Of a stretch of 61,003 nt of DNA, positions 27,356 to 34,578 are shown piece by piece. This DNA comes from Bradymonadales bacterium (lineage in GTDB: Bacteria; Myxococcota_A; Bradymonadia; JAFGEP01): positions 1 through 61,003 of the forward strand of contig JAFGEP010000087.1 in NCBI GenBank assembly GCA_016931535.1, given 5' to 3'. A program made the translations under genes and the position numbers. Position 1 is the stretch's first letter. Each line of letters begins with the position of its first letter. The notes under the pieces are model-generated. The model saw only the letters and a list, made by a program, of their open reading frames with translations, had not been told where the DNA came from and made no database searches.

Positions 27356-27848
27356 TCGGGCGACCTTCTCGGTGCGCTTGGAACAGAAAAGGAAGAGGTG
27401 TCAGTAGCCGCAATGGCTGTCCACGAACGGTGATCGCGCACGCTCACGGGAGGCTGGTGTCTCCAAAGGCGCCTGACCTCGAGCGAGCGATTGCGACCCG
27501 TTTACGGACTTCAACCCTTGCGCCGATGAGCGCGAATAGTCGATTGAGGCAGCTCGTTGCTCGGCGAGACACCTGGACCGAACACGAAGAGGCGGGGAAC
27601 TACCCAGTTCCAGAGGGGAACTTTTTTCTTGACCCACTGGGCCGCTCCATAGTCGTGAGCGTGACCGTGAACCTGATCGTTCTCGTTCCCGTTCTCGTCA
27701 ACGTCAACGACAACGCCGTGACTGGGAACGGGAACTTTCCGGCCACGTTCAAAGGTATGGGGAAAAACGAAAGAGGGCGACAAGCTAGTGATGGTCCCCT
27801 CTCCCGCCACAGGCGGGAGAGGGGTCAGAGTTGAGGGTCAGCGTTCGG
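27356..27848. other. Gene-free stretch downstream of transposase
   Basis: No credible coding region. About 27655-27725 is a stretch of short, phased repeats of the kind GT(T/C)CTCGTTCC and AACGTCAACGAC, giving a pyrimidine/purine rhythm with CTCGT and ACGTC recurring. At 27796-27824 lies a perfect hairpin (see separate entry). The middle (about 27420-27600) is candidate right-end sequence of the IS element and could hold its bridge RNA. Confidence 0.4.
27796..27824. repeat. Perfect 13-bp stem hairpin (REP-like or terminator)
   Basis: CCCCTCTCCCGCC (27796-27808), loop ACA, GGCGGGAGAGGGG (27812-27824). It sits 24 bases beyond the stop of the Cys-rich lipoprotein gene (minus strand). No T-run follows on either strand, so it is a poor intrinsic terminator and more like a REP-type palindrome. 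Confidence 0.7.
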
Positions 27849-28586
27849 TTAGGTGCGGTTGCACTCGCCGGTGCCGTATCCCGATCCTTCCGTGCCCTGG
27901 CAATCGATGTCCTTGCAGATCCCGCCCGGATCGCACCAGTTGTCGCAGTGGTCGTCGGCCTGGCAGGGATCCTCACCGCCGGAGCAGTCCTCGTCGCAGG
28001 CGCAGGCCCGGTCGGAGCCGTCCACCTCGGGCTCGCAGATGCCGTTGAAGTAGTCACACCCGCAGGTCTCCTCGCAGTCGGGATCCTCATCGTCCGGGCA
28101 CCAGGTGTCGCAATGGGTGTCTGCCACGCAGGCTCCGGAGCAGTCGGGATCCATGGAGTCGCAATCGACATCGCAGGGGCAGAGATCGGTGGACTCTCGG
28201 GCTCCGGCCTCGCATACGTTCTCGTAGTAGTCGCAGTCACACTCGCCCGTGCCCGAGGGTGGAGGACACCAGGGGTCGCAATAGGCGTCGTTGACGCAGG
28301 CATGCGCGGTGGTGGTGCAATCAGGGTCGCAGGTGCAGTCGGCAGCAGAGTCATCCGCATTCGCGTTGCAGACGTTGTCTGCGCGGTCGCAGGCGCATTC
28401 GCAGTCAGGGTCCACCCCGGCGGCGCAGGCCGGATCGCACCAGTCGTCCGCCACGCAGGTGCCGACATCTCCTCCCATGTCGCCCGTATCCCCGTTGCCG
28501 TCCTCCTCCAGCTCGCAAGCCGCGCCCAGCAGCACGGCCAAAGCCACTGTGCAGTAGATGAAGAACCGATTCCGTTCCTTTCGCAT
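27849..28586 (-). CDS. Cysteine- and aspartate-rich lipoprotein
   Basis: 245 residues with a lipoprotein signal ending in LLGAAC. The mature part contains nearly 40 cysteines and many Asp/Glu, arranged in loose repeats of the type CVADDWCDPAC / CVNDAYCDPWC / CVADTHCDTWCPDDEDPDC / CQADDHCDNWCDPG, each followed by a CDCDYYENVC-like unit. The pattern suggests many disulfides, or metal binding, on the outer surface. ATG at 28586 has GGAG upstream. The family is not recognised beyond resemblance to other myxobacterial Cys-rich surface proteins. Confidence 0.85.
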   Translation of the reverse strand: MRKERNRFFIYCTVALAVLLGAACELEEDGNGDTGDMGGDVGTCVADDWCDPACAAGVDPDCECACDRADNVCNANADDSAADCTCDPDCTTTAHACVNDAYCDPWCPPPSGTGECDCDYYENVCEAGARESTDLCPCDVDCDSMDPDCSGACVADTHCDTWCPDDEDPDCEETCGCDYFNGICEPEVDGSDRACACDEDCSGGEDPCQADDHCDNWCDPGGICKDIDCQGTEGSGYGTGECNRT

Positions 28587-28783
28587 CGCTCACTCCTGTT
28601 GGTTACGTAGTTTCCAATCCGTCTGGCAACTGTGTGCCTCTCACTGTGCTCGGGTCTTGATGGACGAATCTTAACCAACCTTGTAGTCCGAGTCCACCAT
28701 TCCTGCAATAGGCCCCGCTAGCCCGCCAGCAGCGTACTGCAGAGGGTGACTGCTTGAAAAAAAGGGGGCATGACTCCGCGAAA

Positions 28784-30553
28784 TCAGGGCCGGCGGTGAT
28801 TCTCGGATTCCTGCGCTGGAACGGGGATGTCTATCATGTCGATCGCACCCCGGTAGATGGTATCCGATCGACTCACGGCCGTGACCGCAATCCAGACGAA
28901 GCTCTCCCGCGGTGCTCCCGGTGGCGAGAAATCGCTGGTCAATACCTGGGTGGCCCGGATCGTCTCTCCCGGACGAAGCGGATTCGAGACCGACACGGTC
29001 CGCGCGAAGACCGGCTCGTCCCCTCTCACCACGGTGGGCACGGTGTGGACCTGGTGCCATACCGTGTCCAGATCGAGCACCGCATACGCCTCCTCACCAC
29101 GGTTGGTGATCTCCAGACTGAAGGCCAGCAGTCGGGGATAGTCCAGCCGCACGATCTCGTGGCGCACCGAGAAGGGCGACTCCAGGTCGATCGGATCGAG
29201 ACCGTGGTGTGCCGCCCGCCGAGCCATGAGATCGGAAGACAGATCGGACAGCTGGGCTGGCGCTCCGGTAATATCGTCCCTCTTCCGCTTGGCCTGAACC
29301 GACCACAGGTACCCTAACAGCCAACCCAGTGCCACCACCAGCACACAGACGACGATGATCAACAACAGGCGGTTGCGCCTGCGCTGCCGATAGAGAATGC
29401 TCTCCTCCAGCGCCGGCTCGCCTCGCAATGGAGTGAGACCGACTTCTACATCGCGGGATCGGCGCTGCACCCGGGACAGACCTACCCCGCCTCCACCGGA
29501 TCCGCCCCCTGCCAGCCGATCGCCGCTCCCGATGGCAGGCGGTCGAGCCCGGACGCCGCTTGGCGGGACCGCTCCACCCGGCGATCGAGCGGCGGAGCTC
29601 CCTGCTTCCAAGCGACTCGCCCCCCCTTGACCTCGCAGAGATCTCCCGGCCCGGGCGTCTCCATCGTCACCGCCTCCCACCGCCTGCCCAGTGGACCCCT
29701 CCTGGTCGATCGGTTTGCCCTTGCGGATGCTGTCGGAGTCGGTCACCCCCAGCGCCGCCTGGATCACCCGCGAATCCCAGGCTCTCCCCTTGAGCCCCAC
29801 CCCACTGATCTCCGCCGTGGTCCTTTTGCGGCCTTCCGGCCTGGGCGGTTCCGGTTGAGGAGGTTCGGATTCGGGAGGGGTCGGCGACCAGTGCTGCCAG
29901 GGGTGGGCCGGTTCCTCGCCGCCTGGTTCTCTCGGCTCCTCCTGTGCCGGAGCTTCCAGGTTGATCGTACGGATCTTCGTGATGCTCTGGTCCAGCGCAG
30001 AGGTCACCGCGATGCCGCCCTGATCCGCGCCCTTGTCGGTGAAGGAAACCGAAGGTGTTCCCGCCGGTGTGGGCTTGCGGATCGCCGGGTCGCGTCCCTC
30101 GGCTCCGGTCGGAGCGAATGGCCAGCTTTGGAGCGGTACGGTAGGTTCCGGTGCCTCTTGCTGCTCCGGGACGGCGCATGGATAGGAGGGTTGGTAACCC
30201 CGCTGTTGGGGGGTCTCCTCCTCGTCCAGGTAAGGCGTCAGTCGATCGGTCGGAATTCGCTGCTCAGGCTGAGAAGGGCTGTCCCCATCCAGCCCGGAGA
30301 TCAACACGGTGTCCACCTCCGTCGAGTCCTCTACTTGGTCATCCGGAAGGCCCTTCATGATGTGCGTCGTGACCCCGTCCTGGTCTAGCTTCACCTCGAC
30401 CACCGCCTCCCCAGGAGATTCCGATGGATCGGACCATCGCACCGCTCGCCCGCCACACAAAGGGCAGTGGACCTGCTCTCCAGCCAGGCCGACAGATCCC
30501 GCGATGACCGCCGAAAGCAGCCCGCAGCGCTCGCATCGGTAAACCACGCCCAT
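28784..30553 (-). CDS. Zinc-ribbon protein with long disordered region and one membrane helix
   Basis: 589 residues. ATG at 30553 has GGAGG upstream and puts a zinc ribbon at the very N-terminus (C7, C10, C30, C33). A long Pro/Glu/Gly-rich, probably disordered region follows (about 35-385), then one membrane helix (about 390-412, LLLIIVVCVLVVALGWLLGYLW), and a C-terminal beta-rich domain of about 170 residues likely outside the membrane (EITNRGEEAYAVLDLDTVW). The N-terminal zinc ribbon resembles that of MJ0042-type proteins of deltaproteobacteria. Function unknown. Confidence 0.8.
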   Translation of the reverse strand: MGVVYRCERCGLLSAVIAGSVGLAGEQVHCPLCGGRAVRWSDPSESPGEAVVEVKLDQDGVTTHIMKGLPDDQVEDSTEVDTVLISGLDGDSPSQPEQRIPTDRLTPYLDEEETPQQRGYQPSYPCAVPEQQEAPEPTVPLQSWPFAPTGAEGRDPAIRKPTPAGTPSVSFTDKGADQGGIAVTSALDQSITKIRTINLEAPAQEEPREPGGEEPAHPWQHWSPTPPESEPPQPEPPRPEGRKRTTAEISGVGLKGRAWDSRVIQAALGVTDSDSIRKGKPIDQEGSTGQAVGGGDDGDARAGRSLRGQGGASRLEAGSSAARSPGGAVPPSGVRARPPAIGSGDRLAGGGSGGGGVGLSRVQRRSRDVEVGLTPLRGEPALEESILYRQRRRNRLLLIIVVCVLVVALGWLLGYLWSVQAKRKRDDITGAPAQLSDLSSDLMARRAAHHGLDPIDLESPFSVRHEIVRLDYPRLLAFSLEITNRGEEAYAVLDLDTVWHQVHTVPTVVRGDEPVFARTVSVSNPLRPGETIRATQVLTSDFSPPGAPRESFVWIAVTAVSRSDTIYRGAIDMIDIPVPAQESENHRRP

Positions 30554-30597
30554 GCCTCGAGTCCTCCGCTGGAGTCGTCGGCCTCGCACTCGTCTTC

Positions 30598-30605
30598 ATT
30601 ATAAT
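30598..30605 (-). promoter_or_regulatory. Candidate -10 box of the zinc-ribbon gene
   Basis: ATTATAAT (palindromic) gives a perfect TATAAT on the minus strand about 45 bases before the ATG at 30553. A -35 box is weak (TTGGGC with a 19-base spacer), so this is a tentative call. Confidence 0.35.
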
Positions 30606-30670
30606 GGAGCCTCAGCCACATGGCCCAATAAATGGCGTACCAGGGGTCACACCCCACCCTCACGACAGAC

Positions 30671-30700
30671 TTGACACCGGTCGATGAGAACGGGTAAAAC
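30671..30700 (+). promoter_or_regulatory. Promoter of tRNA-Gly
   Basis: Consensus -35 TTGACA (30671-30676), an 18-base spacer and TAAAAC (30695-30700), 26 bases before the tRNA. A well-placed vegetative promoter. Confidence 0.7.
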
Positions 30701-30726
30701 CCCGCCGCCTGGTCGAAAAAACCAGC

Positions 30727-30798
<72 letters not shown>

Positions 30799-31013
30799 TT
30801 CTATTCCAACCTGACACCTCATCACCTGGTAGCGGTCCCTTGTCTCTCTCGCCAGCGTCCAGCGGCTCGGTCCACCGAACCGGACGTCGCGCGGGGTGGT
30901 ACTGTCTGGTTCCGGACATCCCGCCGCGATGCCACCGGTGATCCCGGCAGGAACGTCATGGAACAATGGTGAGTCTTGGTGCGGTGGCCGGCGCGAACTG
31001 GGAGGACATCCCG

Positions 31014-31856
31014 CTACTCGATCAGGTACTCCTCCCCTTCCTCCTCTTCCTCCTCTTCCTCCTCGTCAAGGAAGGCGGGGTCCCATTCTTCACCGTCCTC
31101 CGGGAGCAGCTCCTCCTCGAAAGGTGCCTCTGTCTCCTCATCGAGCAGGTACTCCGACGGACCGAGCTCATCGAGCTGCTCAGCGGGTTCGAGCTCTGGA
31201 TCGGGTTCCATCGGCAAGACCGGCAGCTCCCGCTCGCGGGTAGGGGCCAGACGATCTTCGATCGGCAGGGGACCGGACTCCTCTGGCGGGATGGCTACCC
31301 GCTCGATCTCCCGTTCGCCCGATGGCGCCGAGCTCTCCGGGGGAGGTTCGACGGGAGGGGCGGCGGCATCACTGCCCATGTCCAGCGAGGATGCTCCCGT
31401 GGGCGTGGAAGCGTCAGGGCGTTGCAGGGAGGAACGGCTGCTGTCGATGCGGCGCGTCCGCTCCCTTCCTCGCTCCAGTTCCGGTATCGGCATGGAAGGA
31501 GACATATCGGGACCGAGGCGGTAGCGCTGTTGCAGGACCGCACGGTCCAGCTCGGCTGGAGGCGAGACCGCGGGCGGATGCCGATCGCCACGCTGTGGAG
31601 AGATGAAGAGGAACCAGGCACCAATCGCCAAGAGCAGGACCACGGCAACCAGCCCGGCGTAGGATGCTGCGCTCTGGCCCCTGCGCAGCCCGGAGATCGC
31701 CTCGACCTCCTCCGGGGTCTTGGTCAGAGACGCCTCGGGATGGACCTCCTTCGATTGGAACTTGATCTCGTAGGTGCCGTCGTCGCGCTGCTCGCTCACC
31801 ACCTCCAGTGGTCCGGAATCGCGACGCGTCCGTTGAAGCTCCGGTTTCTCTGACAC
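31014..31856 (-). CDS. Single-helix membrane protein with poly-Glu C-terminus
   Basis: 280 residues from GTG 31856 (AGGTGA six bases upstream); longer in-frame starts lie upstream but lack support. One membrane helix (about 63-84, YAGLVAVVLLLAIGAWFLFI), then a low-complexity region rich in Pro, Ser, Arg and Glu, ending in a run of nine or more glutamates and GEEYLIE. The N-terminal 60 residues are charged and cytoplasmic. A terminator-like hairpin lies between it and dnaK, so it is probably transcribed separately. No family recognised. Confidence 0.65.
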   Translation of the reverse strand: MSEKPELQRTRRDSGPLEVVSEQRDDGTYEIKFQSKEVHPEASLTKTPEEVEAISGLRRGQSAASYAGLVAVVLLLAIGAWFLFISPQRGDRHPPAVSPPAELDRAVLQQRYRLGPDMSPSMPIPELERGRERTRRIDSSRSSLQRPDASTPTGASSLDMGSDAAAPPVEPPPESSAPSGEREIERVAIPPEESGPLPIEDRLAPTRERELPVLPMEPDPELEPAEQLDELGPSEYLLDEETEAPFEEELLPEDGEEWDPAFLDEEEEEEEEEGEEYLIE

Positions 31857-32039
31857 CTCGGTCACCTGGTGTGTGGAGACAACTGATCGATACTCTATCC
31901 AACAGGAACAAAAAAAGGAACCGGAATTATCCCCGGCCCGGCAAACTCCTGTGGTTTCCATCGACGTCGGTTGGCTACCATCAAGTGGTTCCGAGGGTAC
32001 CCGCCGCGGTGGCCGCGCAAGATGGGTGAGAAAATGGAA

Positions 32040-32064
32040 CCGGCGGGTGGGGTGCACCCGCCGG
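32040..32064 (-). terminator. Terminator-like hairpin after dnaK
   Basis: CCGGCGGGTG and CACCCGCCGG form a 10-bp stem with a 5-base loop, about 25 bases beyond the dnaK stop. On the minus strand it is followed by TTCCATTTT, an imperfect T-run, so intrinsic termination is plausible. Confidence 0.55.
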
Positions 32065-32089
32065 GTCATGGATCGTTTTCGGCTGGAGG

Positions 32090-34006
32090 CTAGCGGTTCC
32101 CGGTCTCCTCGAAATCGGCGTCGATGACGTCTCCCTCATCGCCGGGCTTGGTTCCGCCTCGGGGTTCCCCGTCAGGGCCACCGGCGGTCGATGCGGGACC
32201 TTCGGTGGCTGCCGCCTTGTACATCAGCTCCGCCATCTTGTGTGCCGCCCGTTCCAGCTCCTCCTTGGCTCGCTGGATCTCCTCCAGGTCCTTGGATTCC
32301 ACGGCGCGCTTGGCCGAGGCGATGGATGACTCGAGGGCGCTGATGGTGGCGGAATCCAGCTTGCTGCGGTATTCCTTCAATGACTTCTCGGTGGCGTAGA
32401 TGAGGGCGTCGCACTCGTTGCGGGCCTCCACCACCTTGCGCCGTTTCTTGTCTTCGTCCTCGTATCGCTTGGCGTCCTGTACCATCCGGTCGATCTCTTT
32501 CTCTCCCAGCCCGCTACCGGCCTCGATCCGGATCTTTTGCTCGTTGCCTGTCGCCTTGTCCTTGGCCGAAACGTGCAGGATCCCGTTGGCGTCGATGTCG
32601 AAGGTCACCACGATCTGGGGTACGCCGCGTGGAGCGGGAGGGATCCCGTCCAGGTTGAACTTGCCCAGGGTCCGGTTATCGCCGGCCATATCCCGCTCAC
32701 CTTGCAGCACATGGACAGTCACACTGGTCTGGCTGTCCGAAGCGGTGCTGAAGATCTCCTCCTTGCGGGTGGGAATGGTGGTGTTGCGCTCGATCAGCCG
32801 GGTCATGACACCACCGAGGGTCTCGATCCCCAACGACAGCGGGGTGACATCCAGAAGCAGGATGTCCTTGACCTCGCCGGTCAGCACGCCAGCCTGTACG
32901 GCCGCCCCCAGAGCAACCACCTCGTCGGGGTTGACCCTCTTGTGGGGCTCCTTCCCGAAGTGTTCGGACACCAACCGCTGCACCATGGGGATCCGGGTAG
33001 AGCCACCGACCAGGACCACCTCGTTGATCTCGCTGGGTTTCAGCTTGGCATCGGCCATGGCCTGCTTGACCGGTCCCATGGTGCTCTCGATCAGATCGGC
33101 CACCAACGACTCGAACTTGGAGCGTGACAGCTTGACGTTGAGATGCTTGGGCCCGGAGGCGTCGGCCGTGAGGAAGGGGAGGTTGATCTCCGTCTCCAGG
33201 ACCGTGGACAGCTCACATTTTGCCTTCTCGGCAGCGTCCTTCAACCGTTGGAGCACCATCTTGTCCTTGGAGACGTCCAGGCCGGTCTCCTTTCGAAACT
33301 CGCCGACCAGCCACTCGATGACCCGCTGGTCCAGGTTGTCCCCCCCGAGGTGGGTGTCTCCATTGGTGGAGCGGACCTCGACCACGTTGTCGCCCACCTC
33401 CAGGATGGAGATGTCAAAGGTGCCACCGCCGAAGTCATAGACCGCGATGTACTCGCTTACGGTCTTGTCCAGGCCGTAGGCCAGGCTGGCAGCCGTCGGC
33501 TCGTTCACCAGCCTTTTCACCTCCAGCCCCGCGATCCGGCCGGCATCCTTGGTGGCCTTACGTTGGGCATCGTTGAAATAGGCGGGCACCGTGATGACCG
33601 CCTCGGTCACCGGTTCGCCCAGGTAGTCCTCGGCCGCCTTCTTCAGCTTGCGGAGGATCTTGGCGGAGATCTCGGGCGGGGCATATTTTTTGCCCCTCAC
33701 CTCTACCTGGACCTCCTCGTTGGGGCCGCTGGTCACCTTGTAGGGGACGATCCGCATCTCCTCCGAGACCTCGTGGTACCGTCTCCCCATGAAGCGCTTG
33801 ATGCTGTAGACCGTGTTTTCGGGGTTGGTGATCGCCTGCCTGCGGGCGATCTGACCGACGAGGATCTCTCCCTTGTCATCGAAGGCCACCACGGAAGGGG
33901 TCAATCGGCCGCCCTCCTCGTTGGTGATCACCTTCGGTTCCCCCCCCTCCATCACCGCCACCACGCTGTTGGTGGTTCCCAGGTCAATGCCGATAACCTT
34001 TCCCAT
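32090..34006 (-). CDS. dnaK: Molecular chaperone DnaK (Hsp70)
   Basis: 638 residues, full length for DnaK. Opens with [19 protein letters not shown]; shows the ATPase signatures ([12 protein letters not shown] and [13 protein letters not shown]), the linker ([19 protein letters not shown]) and the substrate-binding domain, ending in an acidic, Gly-rich tail with [11 protein letters not shown]. It is the central cytoplasmic Hsp70, acting with DnaJ and GrpE, neither of which is encoded here. The ATG at 34006 is preceded by GGAGGAGGT, which at the same time encodes the last glycines of the FmdB-family protein; the two genes are two bases apart. No CIRCE operator was seen. Confidence 0.98.
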   Translation of the reverse strand: MGKVIGIDLGTTNSVVAVMEGGEPKVITNEEGGRLTPSVVAFDDKGEILVGQIARRQAITNPENTVYSIKRFMGRRYHEVSEEMRIVPYKVTSGPNEEVQVEVRGKKYAPPEISAKILRKLKKAAEDYLGEPVTEAVITVPAYFNDAQRKATKDAGRIAGLEVKRLVNEPTAASLAYGLDKTVSEYIAVYDFGGGTFDISILEVGDNVVEVRSTNGDTHLGGDNLDQRVIEWLVGEFRKETGLDVSKDKMVLQRLKDAAEKAKCELSTVLETEINLPFLTADASGPKHLNVKLSRSKFESLVADLIESTMGPVKQAMADAKLKPSEINEVVLVGGSTRIPMVQRLVSEHFGKEPHKRVNPDEVVALGAAVQAGVLTGEVKDILLLDVTPLSLGIETLGGVMTRLIERNTTIPTRKEEIFSTASDSQTSVTVHVLQGERDMAGDNRTLGKFNLDGIPPAPRGVPQIVVTFDIDANGILHVSAKDKATGNEQKIRIEAGSGLGEKEIDRMVQDAKRYEDEDKKRRKVVEARNECDALIYATEKSLKEYRSKLDSATISALESSIASAKRAVESKDLEEIQRAKEELERAAHKMAELMYKAAATEGPASTAGGPDGEPRGGTKPGDEGDVIDADFEETGNR

Positions 34007-34008
34007 GT

Positions 34009-34335
34009 TCAACCTCCTCCCGAAGGGTTTTTCTCAACACCTGAGGTGCCCTTTCCCCCCTGGTCCGACGAAATGGATTTCGATTCCGCGGACGAGTCCG
34101 ACGAGTCGCTCTGCTCTTTCGGCCTTTCCTCTGCTGCACGGCCTGTCTGCCTGGACCTGGCACCGTAGTCGGTTGCGTACCAACCGGTCCCTTTCAGGCT
34201 GAAGTAGGTGTTGCTGATCAGGCGCCGAGGCTTCTCCGCGCCGCACAACGGACAGACCGGATCGGGGTCGCCGGCACGCAACAGCTCCTCGAACTTGTCA
34301 CCACAACGCAGACACCGGTACTCATAGATAGGCAT
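34009..34335 (-). CDS. FmdB-family zinc-ribbon protein
   Basis: 108 residues opening with [16 protein letters not shown], then CPLCG: the four cysteines of the FmdB regulatory zinc ribbon. The second half is a Ser/Asp/Glu/Lys-rich tail, probably disordered. It precedes dnaK by two bases; its stop and the dnaK ribosome site coincide, so translation is coupled. The role of this family is not well known; ribosome or protein-stress links have been suggested for family members. ATG at 34335; the ribosome site is weak. Confidence 0.85.
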   Translation of the reverse strand: MPIYEYRCLRCGDKFEELLRAGDPDPVCPLCGAEKPRRLISNTYFSLKGTGWYATDYGARSRQTGRAAEERPKEQSDSSDSSAESKSISSDQGGKGTSGVEKNPSGGG

Positions 34336-34578
34336 TTCCAACACCCGACAACCTGCCGGAGTAGCCACTGGCTATCCAATGGCCATCTCCCGAAAGCTGG
34401 CGGCACCTTCTCCCACTCACCGCACCAAACATCGGGCTGGAAAATCGCCCGCCAACGGGGGCGAGAATAAGCACGGTCTCCCTGCTGTCAACCTGACCAG
34501 ACCCCTGGACACCACCCCTCCCTTGGCCGATCTTGTCCAGGTTGGCTGGAGTACCTTTCGACCTCTAACGGATGAACC

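Larger units (their letters stand above)
26132..27848 (+). mobile_element. IS110-family insertion element (ends not determined)
   Basis: The intact transposase gene with its flanks. The upstream gap is 144 bases and the downstream gap 493 bases, the largest gene-free stretch in the middle of the window. In IS110-type elements the ends carry the bridge RNA; in the IS1111 subgroup it is downstream, which would match the longer side here. Terminal or subterminal inverted repeats could not be confirmed by eye, so the limits given are outer limits only. Confidence 0.6.

Noticed and set aside
26164..27834. 556-codon plus-strand frame overlapping the transposase
   Set aside because: Runs out of frame through the transposase gene and its downstream non-coding side; the transposase has the ribosome site and motifs.
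34440..34470. Hairpin with GCCCCCGTT...GGCGGGCGATTTT taken as a terminator on the minus strand
   Set aside because: No gene upstream on that strand would need it; it lies in the divergent region between fmdB and slt.
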